DNA from: Oscillospiraceae bacterium
GTDB taxonomy: Bacteria; Bacillota; Clostridia; Oscillospirales; Ruminococcaceae
Length of the DNA: 49,196 nt
Reading direction: 5' to 3'
Assembly (NCBI GenBank): GCA_015067145.1
Contig: SVNA01000014.1
Span: 1-49,196, forward strand
Shown: positions 41,706-49,196 of the stretch, piece after piece
How the letters are laid out: each line of letters begins with the position of its first letter
How positions within the stretch are numbered: the first letter of the stretch is position 1
Translations under genes and position numbers: made by a program
The notes under the pieces: model-generated
The model's input: the letters and a program-made list of their open reading frames with translations, nothing else
Told to the model about the DNA's origin: nothing
Database searches by the model: none

Positions 41706-42443
41706 CTATTCAGATATGCCACATACAAATCTTACAACTGCTGCTGTTTTTCCGTCTTCCTTTATAATACCAACATCAACAGTATTTTCTTCTTTTCTTA
41801 TGCGGAGAGAAAGTTTTTCATCCTCATAGCACTGGATACGGTATACTGCTTCAACTTCTCTGATATTCATCTCTTCAATTTCTTTTACTGTGAAAGCTGA
41901 AAGTGCACAGCGGATATAGGCAACATTGTTCATATGCTGACTTACATCAATATCCGCAGATTTTACCCTGTACAAAGCCATATCTTCACAGCCTTCAAAA
42001 TCTGTGCTGAGCTTTGCAAAAGGTTCTTCACATACGATTTCAGGGCAATATTCCATACCATCTGGGTAAACATCGGCAAGACGATGCGGTTTGCCCGTTT
42101 CCTTTTCCACTATCGCCCATTCTGTTTTGCCCTCTGCCAGCATTTCTGCTTTGTTTTTTACAGAATAAAATCTGTTGCAGCGTATTCTGCCAGGTTCCTG
42201 CGGCCAGGTAGATGCTGTGATATTTTCCAGCATACGCGGCATTTTGTTTATCTTGATTTTTGTTTTGCTTGCAACCCAGAACAAGCCTCTCTCAGCCAGC
42301 TTATCCATACCCAGATCGATGGCATCACCATGCTCGGTAGCTAAATCCATCACCAGATAAAACAGGCCTAAAATGCCCATTTTTGAAGTGTTGTCGCACA
42401 TGCTGAGCTGTACTTTCATCTGTTTATCAAGTCTGTTTTCCAT
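41706..42443 (-). CDS. Acyl-ACP thioesterase (FatA/TE14-like)
   Basis: A 245-residue double hot-dog enzyme that releases fatty acids from acyl-ACP. Features are the N-terminal half (LFYLVMDLATEHGDAIDLG, FWVASKTKIKINKMP), TWPQEP and the second half DIDVSQHMNNVAYIRCAL with the conserved Asn/His pair. I chose ATG 42443 with GGAGAG upstream; the TTG at 42473 has no ribosome site. A sigma-A-like promoter lies at 42501-42529. Confidence 0.88.
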   Translation of the reverse strand: MENRLDKQMKVQLSMCDNTSKMGILGLFYLVMDLATEHGDAIDLGMDKLAERGLFWVASKTKIKINKMPRMLENITASTWPQEPGRIRCNRFYSVKNKAEMLAEGKTEWAIVEKETGKPHRLADVYPDGMEYCPEIVCEEPFAKLSTDFEGCEDMALYRVKSADIDVSQHMNNVAYIRCALSAFTVKEIEEMNIREVEAVYRIQCYEDEKLSLRIRKEENTVDVGIIKEDGKTAAVVRFVCGISE

Positions 42444-42500
42444 TTTACTCTCCGCAAATTTATATTTTTTCAAGTAGATTATATTTTACACAATATAAAT

Positions 42501-42529
42501 ATATTATCACTTTTATATTGCATTTTCAA
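42501..42529 (-). promoter_or_regulatory. Putative sigma-A promoter of the thioesterase gene
   Basis: On the minus strand, TTGAAA (42529-42524), 17 bases and TAATAT (42506-42501). Confidence 0.6.
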
Positions 42530-42594
42530 TGTTGACCTCTCAACTTTCACAAATTGTATAACAAACAAGCATACAAATATTTTTCTGCAAACAA

Positions 42595-42640
42595 AAAACA
42601 GCGTAACTGCGGTATAAAAGCCGTAATTACGCTGTTTGGT
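42595..42640 (-). terminator. Intrinsic terminator of the opp/aminopeptidase operon
   Basis: AAACAGCGTAA(C/T)T...CGCTGTTT forms a long stem (42597-42638) with a TTTTTTG tail on the minus strand. Confidence 0.88.
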
Positions 42641-42688
42641 TTATTTTACGAATACTTTATCGTCCATGATAAAGCGGCAAAAAAAGCA

Positions 42689-44473
42689 CTAAATAGCTCT
42701 TGTGTATTCCTTAAGCCATTCTGTTTCTTCTTCTGTGAGCCATGGGCTAATTTTTTCAAATACCTGTGCGTGGTAGTTGTTGAGCCATTCTCTTTCGTAC
42801 TGTGTAAGGTATTCAGGTGCAATACCGTCAAGGTCGATTGGAGCAAATGTGATAGTTTCAAAGTACATAAACTGACCGTATTCATTTGCTTCGCCTTTGC
42901 AGCAGAGAACTTCGTTTTCTGTTCTGATGCCGTGGCTGCCTTCGATATAGATACCAGGTTCAACTGTTGTGATCATACCCTCTGCAAATGGAGCGGATTC
43001 GTTTCTGTTTGGAAGCATTCTCCAACGGAAGCCCTGTGGACCTTCGTGAACGTTGAGCAGGTAGCCTACGCCGTGACCTGTACCGCATTTGTAGTCCAGA
43101 TCCATTTCCCACATTGGCAGACGTGCAAGGATGTCAAAGTTAACACCAACGCAGCCTTCAAGGAATCTTGCTCTGCTGATACCGATTACACCGCGAACAA
43201 CAGCTGTGAAATGCTTTTTGATTTCGTCAGAAACAGGACCAAGAATAAATGTTCTTGTGATATCTGTACTGCCTTCCCAGTAATGTCCGCCGGAGTCAAC
43301 AAGCAGCATACCTTCGTTTGTAATTTCTTTAGCTGTTTCAGGGCTTGCGGAATAGTGCATCATTGCTGCATTTTCTTTGTAGCCTGAAATTGGTGTAAAG
43401 CTGAGACCAAGGTTGTTTGGTCTTTCGTATCTGAGCTGGGAGAGGTATTCCTGTGCTGTATATTCAGTCATAGGAATTTTACCTGCATTTTTCTTGAGCC
43501 AGTACATAAATTTTGTAACAGCAACGCCGTCCTGAATGTGGCTGATGCGGTAGTTTTCCACTTCAACAGGGTTTTTAACCGCTTTCATTTCCATTTCAGG
43601 ATTTGGTGCAGAAACGATTTCTGCACTGATGCTGTTTACGATAGCATAGTTTGCATTTCTTGTGTCGATGAGAACCTTTGTTTCCTTGCTGAAACCTTTT
43701 ACAAAGCTGTAAACTTCTTCGTAAGGTTTAACTTCAACGCCGGATTCTGTAAGATGAGCCATAACAGCTTCGTCAAACACACTTGGATTTGCAAAGATAT
43801 ATGCTTTGTCCATTGTAACAACTGCAAAGGACAGCACAACAGGTGTGCAGAGCACGTCGTTGCCACGGATGTTGTAAAGCCATGCGATATCGTCAAGGGA
43901 TGTGATAACATGAACATCTGTGCCTTTTGCTGCCATTACAGCACGAACATCGCTGAGTTTTTCCTTCACGGTTTTGCCGGAAAATTCTACAGGGAGAACA
44001 TAAGCTTTTTCAGCGGAGAGAGCAGGTCTGTCTTTCCAGAGCATACCTGGGATATCTTCCTCTGTGCTCATCTTTGCACCTTTTGCCGCAAGTTTTTCAG
44101 CATAGGATTTGCCTGCATTGTAGGAAATAACTCTGCCGTCAAAAGCAAGCACATCGCCTTCGCCAAGTTTTGAAACGATGTATTCTTCAACTGTAGGAAC
44201 ACCAGGTTCGCCCATATTTCTCTGGATGATACCTGTGTTTGCAAGCTGTCTTTCAGCCTGAATAAAGTAACGGCCGTCTACCCACAGGTTAGCTTCGTCC
44301 TGTGTTACAACCATTACGCCTGCTGAACCAGTAAAGCCAGAAAAATAATTTCTGGCTTTAAAGTAATCTCCAACATATTCTGACATGTGAAAATCGTCTG
44401 TAGGGATAATCACTGCAGAAATGTTTTTTTCTTTCAGCAGGTTCTGCAAATCTGATACTCTTTCTCTTATCAT
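42689..44473 (-). CDS. Aminopeptidase P family Xaa-Pro peptidase (M24)
   Basis: This 594-residue three-domain enzyme is the long type. Two N-terminal creatinase-like domains (1-305) precede the metal-binding pita-bread domain: Asp393 (LLVDSG), Asp404 (STDITRT), His467 (GHGVGY), Glu505 (TVEPGIYI) and Glu519 (RTENEV), with a C-terminal extension ending LTEEETEWLKEY. It removes N-terminal residues preceding proline from peptides. It is the last gene of the opp operon, 34 bases after oppF, which links peptide uptake to breakdown. Confidence 0.94.
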   Translation of the reverse strand: MIRERVSDLQNLLKEKNISAVIIPTDDFHMSEYVGDYFKARNYFSGFTGSAGVMVVTQDEANLWVDGRYFIQAERQLANTGIIQRNMGEPGVPTVEEYIVSKLGEGDVLAFDGRVISYNAGKSYAEKLAAKGAKMSTEEDIPGMLWKDRPALSAEKAYVLPVEFSGKTVKEKLSDVRAVMAAKGTDVHVITSLDDIAWLYNIRGNDVLCTPVVLSFAVVTMDKAYIFANPSVFDEAVMAHLTESGVEVKPYEEVYSFVKGFSKETKVLIDTRNANYAIVNSISAEIVSAPNPEMEMKAVKNPVEVENYRISHIQDGVAVTKFMYWLKKNAGKIPMTEYTAQEYLSQLRYERPNNLGLSFTPISGYKENAAMMHYSASPETAKEITNEGMLLVDSGGHYWEGSTDITRTFILGPVSDEIKKHFTAVVRGVIGISRARFLEGCVGVNFDILARLPMWEMDLDYKCGTGHGVGYLLNVHEGPQGFRWRMLPNRNESAPFAEGMITTVEPGIYIEGSHGIRTENEVLCCKGEANEYGQFMYFETITFAPIDLDGIAPEYLTQYEREWLNNYHAQVFEKISPWLTEEETEWLKEYTRAI

Positions 44474-44507
44474 TTTTGCCTCCTGTATAAAAGAACTGTT
44501 TATTTAA

Positions 44508-45479
44508 TTATTTGTAAAGGTGACAAGCAATCATATGGCCATTGCCAAGATCTTTGAGTTCTGGCATTGTTTTGAAGCATTCTTCTGTTGCGTTTGGACA
44601 TCTTTCAGCAAAACGGCAACATGGTTTTGGGTTGATTGGGCTTGGGATTTCGCCTTTAACTGTGAGACGCTGGGAGTTCTTTGCAATATCCGGGTCTGCT
44701 TCTGGGATAGAAGAGAGAAGCACTTTTGTGTATGGGTGCATTGGATTTGCATAGAGTTCTTCTGCATCTGCATATTCAACGATTGTACCGAGGTACATAA
44801 CGATAACTCTGTCAGAGATAAATTTAACAACGCTCAGGTCGTGAGCAACGAAGAGATATGTAAGACCATATTCTTTCTGGAGCTCTTTGAGCATGTTGAG
44901 AACCTGTGCCTGAATGGAAACGTCCAGAGCAGAGATAGGTTCGTCACAAACGATAAATTTAGGGTCTACTGCAAGAGCACGTGCAATACCGATACGCTGT
45001 CTCTGACCACCGGAAAATTCGTGGGAGAAACGGGACATATGGTCCTTGTTGAGACCTACTTTTTCAAGAAGTTCGAGAACTTTTGCTTCCAGGTCTGCAT
45101 CGGAGATACCAGGGTTGTGAACTTTGATGCCTTCGCCAACAATTTCCTTAACTGTCATACGTGGGTTAAGGGAAGAGTATGGGTTCTGGAAAATCATCTG
45201 TACATCTTTACAGAATGCTTTCTTTTCATCACCTTTGAGTTTTGTAATGTCCTGACCTTTGTAGATAACTTCACCGGAAGTTGGTTCATAAAGTCTAACA
45301 AGACATTTACCTGTTGTGGATTTACCACAGCCGGATTCACCAACAAGACCAACTGTTTCGCCTTCGTAGATGTCAAAGGAAACGCCGTCTACAGCTTTAA
45401 GTGTAGATTTTTTGTTGATGCGGAAGTGTTTGCAGAGGTCTTTAACCTGCAGGATAGGTGTTCTGTTCTGATTATCCAT
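44508..45479 (-). CDS. oppF: Oligopeptide/dipeptide ABC transporter ATPase, OppF/DppF type
   Basis: The 323-residue ATPase has Walker A GESGCGKS (48-55), Q-loop IFQNPYSSLNP, signature SGGQRQRIGIARAL, Walker B FIVCDEPISALDV, and the C-terminal Oligo_HPY extension with a Cys cluster (CCRFAERC, EECF, ACH). It overlaps oppD by 8 bases. Opp and Dpp cannot be told apart here. Confidence 0.94.
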   Translation of the reverse strand: MDNQNRTPILQVKDLCKHFRINKKSTLKAVDGVSFDIYEGETVGLVGESGCGKSTTGKCLVRLYEPTSGEVIYKGQDITKLKGDEKKAFCKDVQMIFQNPYSSLNPRMTVKEIVGEGIKVHNPGISDADLEAKVLELLEKVGLNKDHMSRFSHEFSGGQRQRIGIARALAVDPKFIVCDEPISALDVSIQAQVLNMLKELQKEYGLTYLFVAHDLSVVKFISDRVIVMYLGTIVEYADAEELYANPMHPYTKVLLSSIPEADPDIAKNSQRLTVKGEIPSPINPKPCCRFAERCPNATEECFKTMPELKDLGNGHMIACHLYK

Positions 45480-46518
45480 TAGTTACTTCCTCCTTTACAG
45501 CTTTGTATGTAAGATCTACCTTTGGTGCGTCCGGATGCATAAGCCAGCAGTAGGATTTATGAGTTGGTGTAACTTCATATTCCGGTGGCATCTGTTCCTG
45601 ACAGATAGTCATACAGTGTTCGCATCTTGCAGCGAATGGGCAGCCAACTGGTGGGCTGAACAAGTCTGGTGGTGTACCTTCGATTGGTGTCAGCTTCTGG
45701 TTTTTGCTGCTGGAAAGTCTTGCGATAGAGTTAAGCAGACCATTTGTGTATGGGTGCTTTGTTTCGTAGAAGATTTCGCCTACATCACCGCGTTCGATGA
45801 TTTTACCGCCGTACATAACGAGAACTCTGTCGCAGAGTTTTGCGATAACGCCAAGGTCGTGTGTGATGAGGATGATGGAGATACCAAGTTTTTCTCTGAG
45901 TTCTTTGAGAAGGTCAAGGATCTGAGCTTCGATTGTAACGTCGAGAGAAGTTGTTGGTTCGTCAGCGATAACGATAGATGGACGGCCAACAAGAGCGATA
46001 GCAATCATAACACGCTGTTTCATACCGCCGGAAAGTTCGTGTGGGTACTGGTTGTAACGGCGTTCTGCTTCGTTGATACCAACGAGTTCGAGAATTTCGA
46101 TTGCTCTGCGTTTCTTTTCAGCTTTGGAGATTGTTTTATCGCCAACAAAAATTTCTTCAATCTGAGCACCAACTTTCATAGTTGGGTTCAAGCTTGTCAT
46201 TGGGTCCTGGAAGATAAAGCCGATTTCTTTACCGCGGATTTTACGCATGTCTTTATCGGACATTGTTACGATTTCTTCACCTTTGTATTTGATGGAAGAA
46301 TCAGGACCAAAGAATCCAGGTGGTTCTGGATTGAGTTTAAGGATACACTGGCTTGTTACGGATTTACCGCAGCCGGATTCGCCTACGATACCTACGATTT
46401 CGCCAGGTTTGATGTTAAAACTTACATCTCTTACGGACTGAACAACACCGCCGTATGTGCGGAAAGAGAATGTAACGTTTTTAAGTTCCAACAAGTATTT
46501 GTTTTCCATGTTTTCCAT
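45472..46518 (-). CDS. oppD: Oligopeptide/dipeptide ABC transporter ATPase, OppD/DppD type
   Basis: The 348-residue ATPase has Walker A GESGCGKS (46-53), [11 protein letters not shown], signature [11 protein letters not shown], Walker [13 protein letters not shown] and the Oligo_HPY tail ([13 protein letters not shown]). It is the second ATPase of the heterodimer. ATG 46518 lies about 10 bases after AGGAG; the second ATG, three codons in, is a weaker choice. Confidence 0.94.
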   Translation of the reverse strand: MENMENKYLLELKNVTFSFRTYGGVVQSVRDVSFNIKPGEIVGIVGESGCGKSVTSQCILKLNPEPPGFFGPDSSIKYKGEEIVTMSDKDMRKIRGKEIGFIFQDPMTSLNPTMKVGAQIEEIFVGDKTISKAEKKRRAIEILELVGINEAERRYNQYPHELSGGMKQRVMIAIALVGRPSIVIADEPTTSLDVTIEAQILDLLKELREKLGISIILITHDLGVIAKLCDRVLVMYGGKIIERGDVGEIFYETKHPYTNGLLNSIARLSSSKNQKLTPIEGTPPDLFSPPVGCPFAARCEHCMTICQEQMPPEYEVTPTHKSYCWLMHPDAPKVDLTYKAVKEEVTNG

Positions 46519-46539
46519 TGTTTACAATTCTCCTTTCTA

Positions 46540-47472
46540 TTATTCTGTGCCTCTGAGTTTAGGGTCAAATGCGTCACGGAGACCATCACCAAGAAGGTTG
46601 AAAGCCAGCATTGTTGTACAGATAAAGAATGCCGGTACGATAACTTCGTGTGGTGCAACACGCATCATTGCGATACCTTCTTTTGCGATAACACCCCAGG
46701 AACAGTCAGGTGGTGTGATACCAAGACCGATGTAGGAAAGGAATGCTTCCTGGAAGATAGCACCTGGGATAGCCATTGTCATACTTGTGATAAAGTAACC
46801 GATAAGGTTTGGAAGAAGGTGTTTTACGATAATCTGGAAGTCTGGTACACCCATAACCTTTGCAGCTGCAACGAAGTCCTGTTCTTTAAGCTGAAGAACC
46901 TGACCGCGAGCCATACGAGCAACACCGATCCAGCCAACGATAACCATAGCTATGATAAGTGTAACCATACCTGTTTTGTTGAGAGCAACCATAACAAGGA
47001 TTGTGATGATAAGGGATGGAATACCATAAAGAACGTCGATAAGACGCATAATGAACATATCGAGTTTACCGCCGTAATAACCGGAGATACCGCCGATAAG
47101 AGCACCGATACAAAGGTTGATCAGAGCTGCTGCAAGACCGATTGTGAGGGATACACGGGCACCCATCCAGATTCTTACCCACATATCGCGGCCAAGATGG
47201 TCGCAACCGAGCCAGTGCTGTGCACTTGGAAGAGCATTTCTGAATTCAACGCTGATTTCTGCATGTCCGTACTGGCTAACCATTGGTGCAAAAATTGCAA
47301 GCAATACGTACAATGCGATGAGCATCAAGGAACAAAATGCAATTTTGTTCTTTTTGATACGTCTCCATGCTTCCTGCCAGAAAGTAAGTGTAGGACGGGA
47401 GATGGATTCCATGCTTTCTTTGCTTTTACCTATAACGGTAAATTTTTCTTTTGAAATTACCTGTTCGCTCAT
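46540..47472 (-). CDS. oppC: Peptide ABC transporter permease, OppC/DppC type
   Basis: The 310-residue permease begins with a long cytoplasmic N-terminus (RPTLTFWQEAWRRIKKNK), then about six helices, and carries the EAA loop region (AKVMGVPDFQIIVKHLLPN). AGGAGGTG precedes ATG 47472. It is 21 bases before oppD. Confidence 0.94.
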   Translation of the reverse strand: MSEQVISKEKFTVIGKSKESMESISRPTLTFWQEAWRRIKKNKIAFCSLMLIALYVLLAIFAPMVSQYGHAEISVEFRNALPSAQHWLGCDHLGRDMWVRIWMGARVSLTIGLAAALINLCIGALIGGISGYYGGKLDMFIMRLIDVLYGIPSLIITILVMVALNKTGMVTLIIAMVIVGWIGVARMARGQVLQLKEQDFVAAAKVMGVPDFQIIVKHLLPNLIGYFITSMTMAIPGAIFQEAFLSYIGLGITPPDCSWGVIAKEGIAMMRVAPHEVIVPAFFICTTMLAFNLLGDGLRDAFDPKLRGTE

Positions 47473-47483
47473 CTCTACACCTC

Positions 47484-48401
47484 CTATTTAGCAAGTTTAA
47501 TACGTGGATCGATGAAACCGTAAAGGATATCAACGATAGTGTTACAGATAACAAGGAATGCACCGTAGAATACAGTGATACCAAGAACGATTGTATAGTC
47601 GTATGTTGAAATGGATTCAACGTAGTATTTACCCATACCAGGAACAACGTACATAGCTTCGATAACGAAAGTACCTGTGAGAACAGATGCTACAAGTGGG
47701 CCCATCATTGTAACAACAGGCATGATAGCATTTCTGATCTGATGTTTCCATGTGATACGGAAGTTGGAAATACCTTTGGATTTTGCTGTTTTGATGTAGT
47801 CCTGGCTAACAACTTCCAGCATAGAAGTTCTCATATAACGTGAGATGGAAGCCAAGCTGTAGAAACCTACTGCGATAGCAGGCATGATTGTGTGTTTCCA
47901 TGTTGTATACTGTGCAACAGGGAGAATTTTCCACTGAACACCAAAGAAGTACTGCAGCAGCGAACCCATGATAAAGTCCGGAACGGATGTACCGATGATA
48001 GCAATCAGGATACAGCCATAGTCCAGCGGTTTGCCGCGGCGGAGCGCAGCGATAATACCCAGCGTGATACCAAAGCAGACTGCAAAGCAGAGAGCACGGA
48101 TACCAAGGTCTGCGGAGTACGGGAATGTTGCAGCGATAATGTCGTTAACTGTTTTGTTGGAGTACTTCATGGAATAGCCCATGTTGCCTTTGAGCAGCTG
48201 GCCCATGTATGTAAAGTACTGAACGATCATTGGTTTATCTAATCCGTAGTAAGCTTCCATATTTGCTCTAACTTCCGGTGGCATTTTTTCAGATGCAAAT
48301 GGGTCACCAGGCATAAGTCTAACAAGGAAGAATACGGCTGTAATCAAAACAAGTAAGGTAGCCAAAGAAATAACTATTCTTTTGAGTATGTATTTGGCCA
48401 T
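47484..48401 (-). CDS. oppB: Peptide ABC transporter permease, OppB/DppB type
   Basis: The 305-residue permease has the N-terminal helix and LVRLMPGDPF motif, the EAA loop (AKSKGISNFRITWKHQIRN) and six helices. It is first of the five-gene row oppB-oppC-oppD-oppF-aminopeptidase, with GGAGTGG before ATG 48401. An AT-rich repeat array lies upstream. Confidence 0.94.
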   Translation of the reverse strand: MAKYILKRIVISLATLLVLITAVFFLVRLMPGDPFASEKMPPEVRANMEAYYGLDKPMIVQYFTYMGQLLKGNMGYSMKYSNKTVNDIIAATFPYSADLGIRALCFAVCFGITLGIIAALRRGKPLDYGCILIAIIGTSVPDFIMGSLLQYFFGVQWKILPVAQYTTWKHTIMPAIAVGFYSLASISRYMRTSMLEVVSQDYIKTAKSKGISNFRITWKHQIRNAIMPVVTMMGPLVASVLTGTFVIEAMYVVPGMGKYYVESISTYDYTIVLGITVFYGAFLVICNTIVDILYGFIDPRIKLAK

Positions 48402-48420
48402 TTACAAACCACTCCTTTAT

Positions 48421-48490
48421 TTTGCAAATATATTTGTAAATATACTTTTTGTGAAAATATGATTTGCAAATATATTTTGCAAACATATAT
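48421..48490. repeat. Array of four TTTG(C/T)AAA(T/C)ATAT 13-mers upstream of oppB
   Basis: Copies begin at 48421, 48433, 48463 and 48476, so two close pairs 42 bases apart. They lie between the oppA terminator and the oppB start. Confidence 0.75.
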
Positions 48491-48585
48491 AAATTTCTTA
48501 ACCTGTATATATACTATTTATTTCAAGTTTAATGTTATAAATTAAAAAATTAACATTGTTTGTAACTTTTTTGTTACTATGTTTT

Positions 48586-48622
48586 TTGAAAAAATGAAGG
48601 GCAAAATATAATTTTGCCCTTC
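48586..48622 (-). terminator. Intrinsic terminator after the OppA-like gene
   Basis: GAAGGGCAAAAT-N3-ATTTTGCCCTTC forms a perfect 12-bp stem (48596-48622); the minus strand continues ATTTTTTC. Confidence 0.93.
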
Positions 48623-48665
48623 AGATTTCGGGTTAAATTAAAGCAAAGTTAACTCTGTGTAAGAA

Positions 48666-49196
48666 TTATTCTGCCCAGTATGCTCTTGTAAAGTCGATGC
48701 GAGCACCGAGGAAGTAGAGAGCAAGACCTTCGAGGTTTTCGTTCTTCATGTAGAGAACACGACGGAGGAGAAGTGGAACGATACCGCCATCTTCGAGGAG
48801 CTGTTTTTCAGCTGCGAAGAGTGCATCCATACGTGCCTGTTTGTCGCTTGTTGTTGCTGCGAATTCCATGTATTTGTCGTATTCGTTTTCTACTACGTTG
48901 CCGTCAAAGTCCATGTTGTAACCGCCGTAGTTGTAGTAAGCGTTACCGATCTGGAGTTCGAGGTATGTGTAAGGGTCGGAGTAGTCTGGTGCCCAACCTG
49001 TGAATACGAGTTCGAAGTCTCTGTCAGATTCCATTTTAAGTCTGTCGCTGTATGGAACCTGTTTGATTGTGATGTTGATGCCGAGAACGGACTGAATCTG
49101 CTGCTGGAGAACTTCAGCCTGTTTTTTGGAACCTTCTGTATCTGTTGTAAGAAGTTCGAGGTTGATATCTGCTGCTTCGCAACCGAGAGCTGCAAG
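48666..49196 (-). CDS. oppA: Oligopeptide ABC transporter substrate-binding protein, OppA type (C-terminal part)
   Basis: The frame is open from the right edge to the stop at 48666 (176 residues). Visible features fit the SBP_bac_5 C-terminus: QQQIQSVLGINITIKQVPYS, FELVFTGWAPDYSDPYTYLE, and DFDGNVVENEYDKYMEFA. It binds extracellular peptides for OppBCDF. The signal peptide and most of the protein lie outside the window. Confidence 0.9.
   Translation of the reverse strand, partial: LAALGCEAADINLELLTTDTEGSKKQAEVLQQQIQSVLGINITIKQVPYSDRLKMESDRDFELVFTGWAPDYSDPYTYLELQIGNAYYNYGGYNMDFDGNVVENEYDKYMEFAATTSDKQARMDALFAAEKQLLEDGGIVPLLLRRVLYMKNENLEGLALYFLGARIDFTRAYWAE

Larger units (their letters stand above)
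48402..48665. other. 264-base region between oppA and oppB
   Basis: It contains the oppA terminator (48596-48622), an AT-rich spacer and the 13-mer array. No ORF is supported. A distinct oppB promoter is likely but could not be fixed; several TTGCAA/TATATT combinations occur inside the repeats. Confidence 0.6.

Noticed and set aside
44520-45482. Plus-strand open frame (320 codons) opposite oppF
   Set aside because: Mirror of a real ATPase gene; no start signal and no domain.
45535-47454. Plus-strand open frame (639 codons) opposite oppD and oppC
   Set aside because: Antisense shadow with low-complexity Cys/Asn/Phe composition and no ribosome site; the opp genes on the minus strand explain it.

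Overview
The window looks like chromosome from a low-to-moderate GC, spore-forming Bacillota (class Clostridia; my guess is Oscillospirales/Ruminococcaceae-like, not provable here). The basis is an intact pro-sigma-K gene, a BofC-like protein, a class B PBP beside sigK, SAM-I and FMN riboswitches, ECF S components, TTGACA/TATAAT promoters, strong GGAGG ribosome sites and T-tailed terminators. I saw no phage, transposon, CRISPR array, tRNA or rRNA gene. It reads as core chromosome rather than an island.

Layout. 1-4645 (minus): start of rplU behind an L21-type leader, then a tight operon of an M16 peptidase pair, lgt and folD. 4773-6115 (minus): an HTH-ACT protein coupled to an aspartokinase-like protein that has lost its kinase core. 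6305-8949: a PBP1-type transglycosylase/transpeptidase that seems to start at ATT, divergent from a small BofC-like secreted protein. 9265-11289 (plus): an FkbH-like HAD/acyltransferase with its own acyl carrier protein. 11395-16134 (minus): sporulation and cell wall block (amidase, pro-sigma-K, class B PBP). 16268-20256 (minus): MacB/LolD-type ABC system with a large membrane-anchored exoprotein between ATPase and permease.

20406-29334: a YdcF-like protein, aspartate carbamoyltransferase fused to a PyrI-like zinc domain, LMW phosphatase plus Cof HAD phosphatase, MATE exporter, MoaE-like protein, SNF transporter, XRE regulator, and metK behind a SAM-I riboswitch. 29579-37607: ribU with an FMN riboswitch, MscS channel plus glycosyltransferase, DegV, a GT2-GtrA fusion, groESL and a Gx-family transporter. 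37980-41632 (plus): FMN-binding lipoprotein, DUF4358-like lipoprotein, MBOAT and DHHW/AlgJ-like proteins. 41706-49196 (minus): acyl-ACP thioesterase and an oligopeptide ABC transporter (oppA end, oppBCDF) followed in the same operon by an Xaa-Pro aminopeptidase.

Functional threads. (1) Envelope and spore: Lgt, two PBPs, amidase, pro-sigma-K, BofC-like. (2) Surface acylation: a possible split system with FkbH-ACP making a thioester and MBOAT/DHHW transferring an acyl group about 28 kb away. (3) Peptide use: Opp uptake with aminopeptidase P. (4) Ligand sensing: SAM, FMN, the ACT/ACT pair and the PyrB zinc fusion. The best candidates for something poorly described are the kinase-less aspartokinase with its ACT partner, the PyrB-zinc fusion, the ATT-initiated PBP, and a hairpin that covers the ribosome site of the PBP behind sigK. 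All family names come from reading translated sequence; no database search was run.
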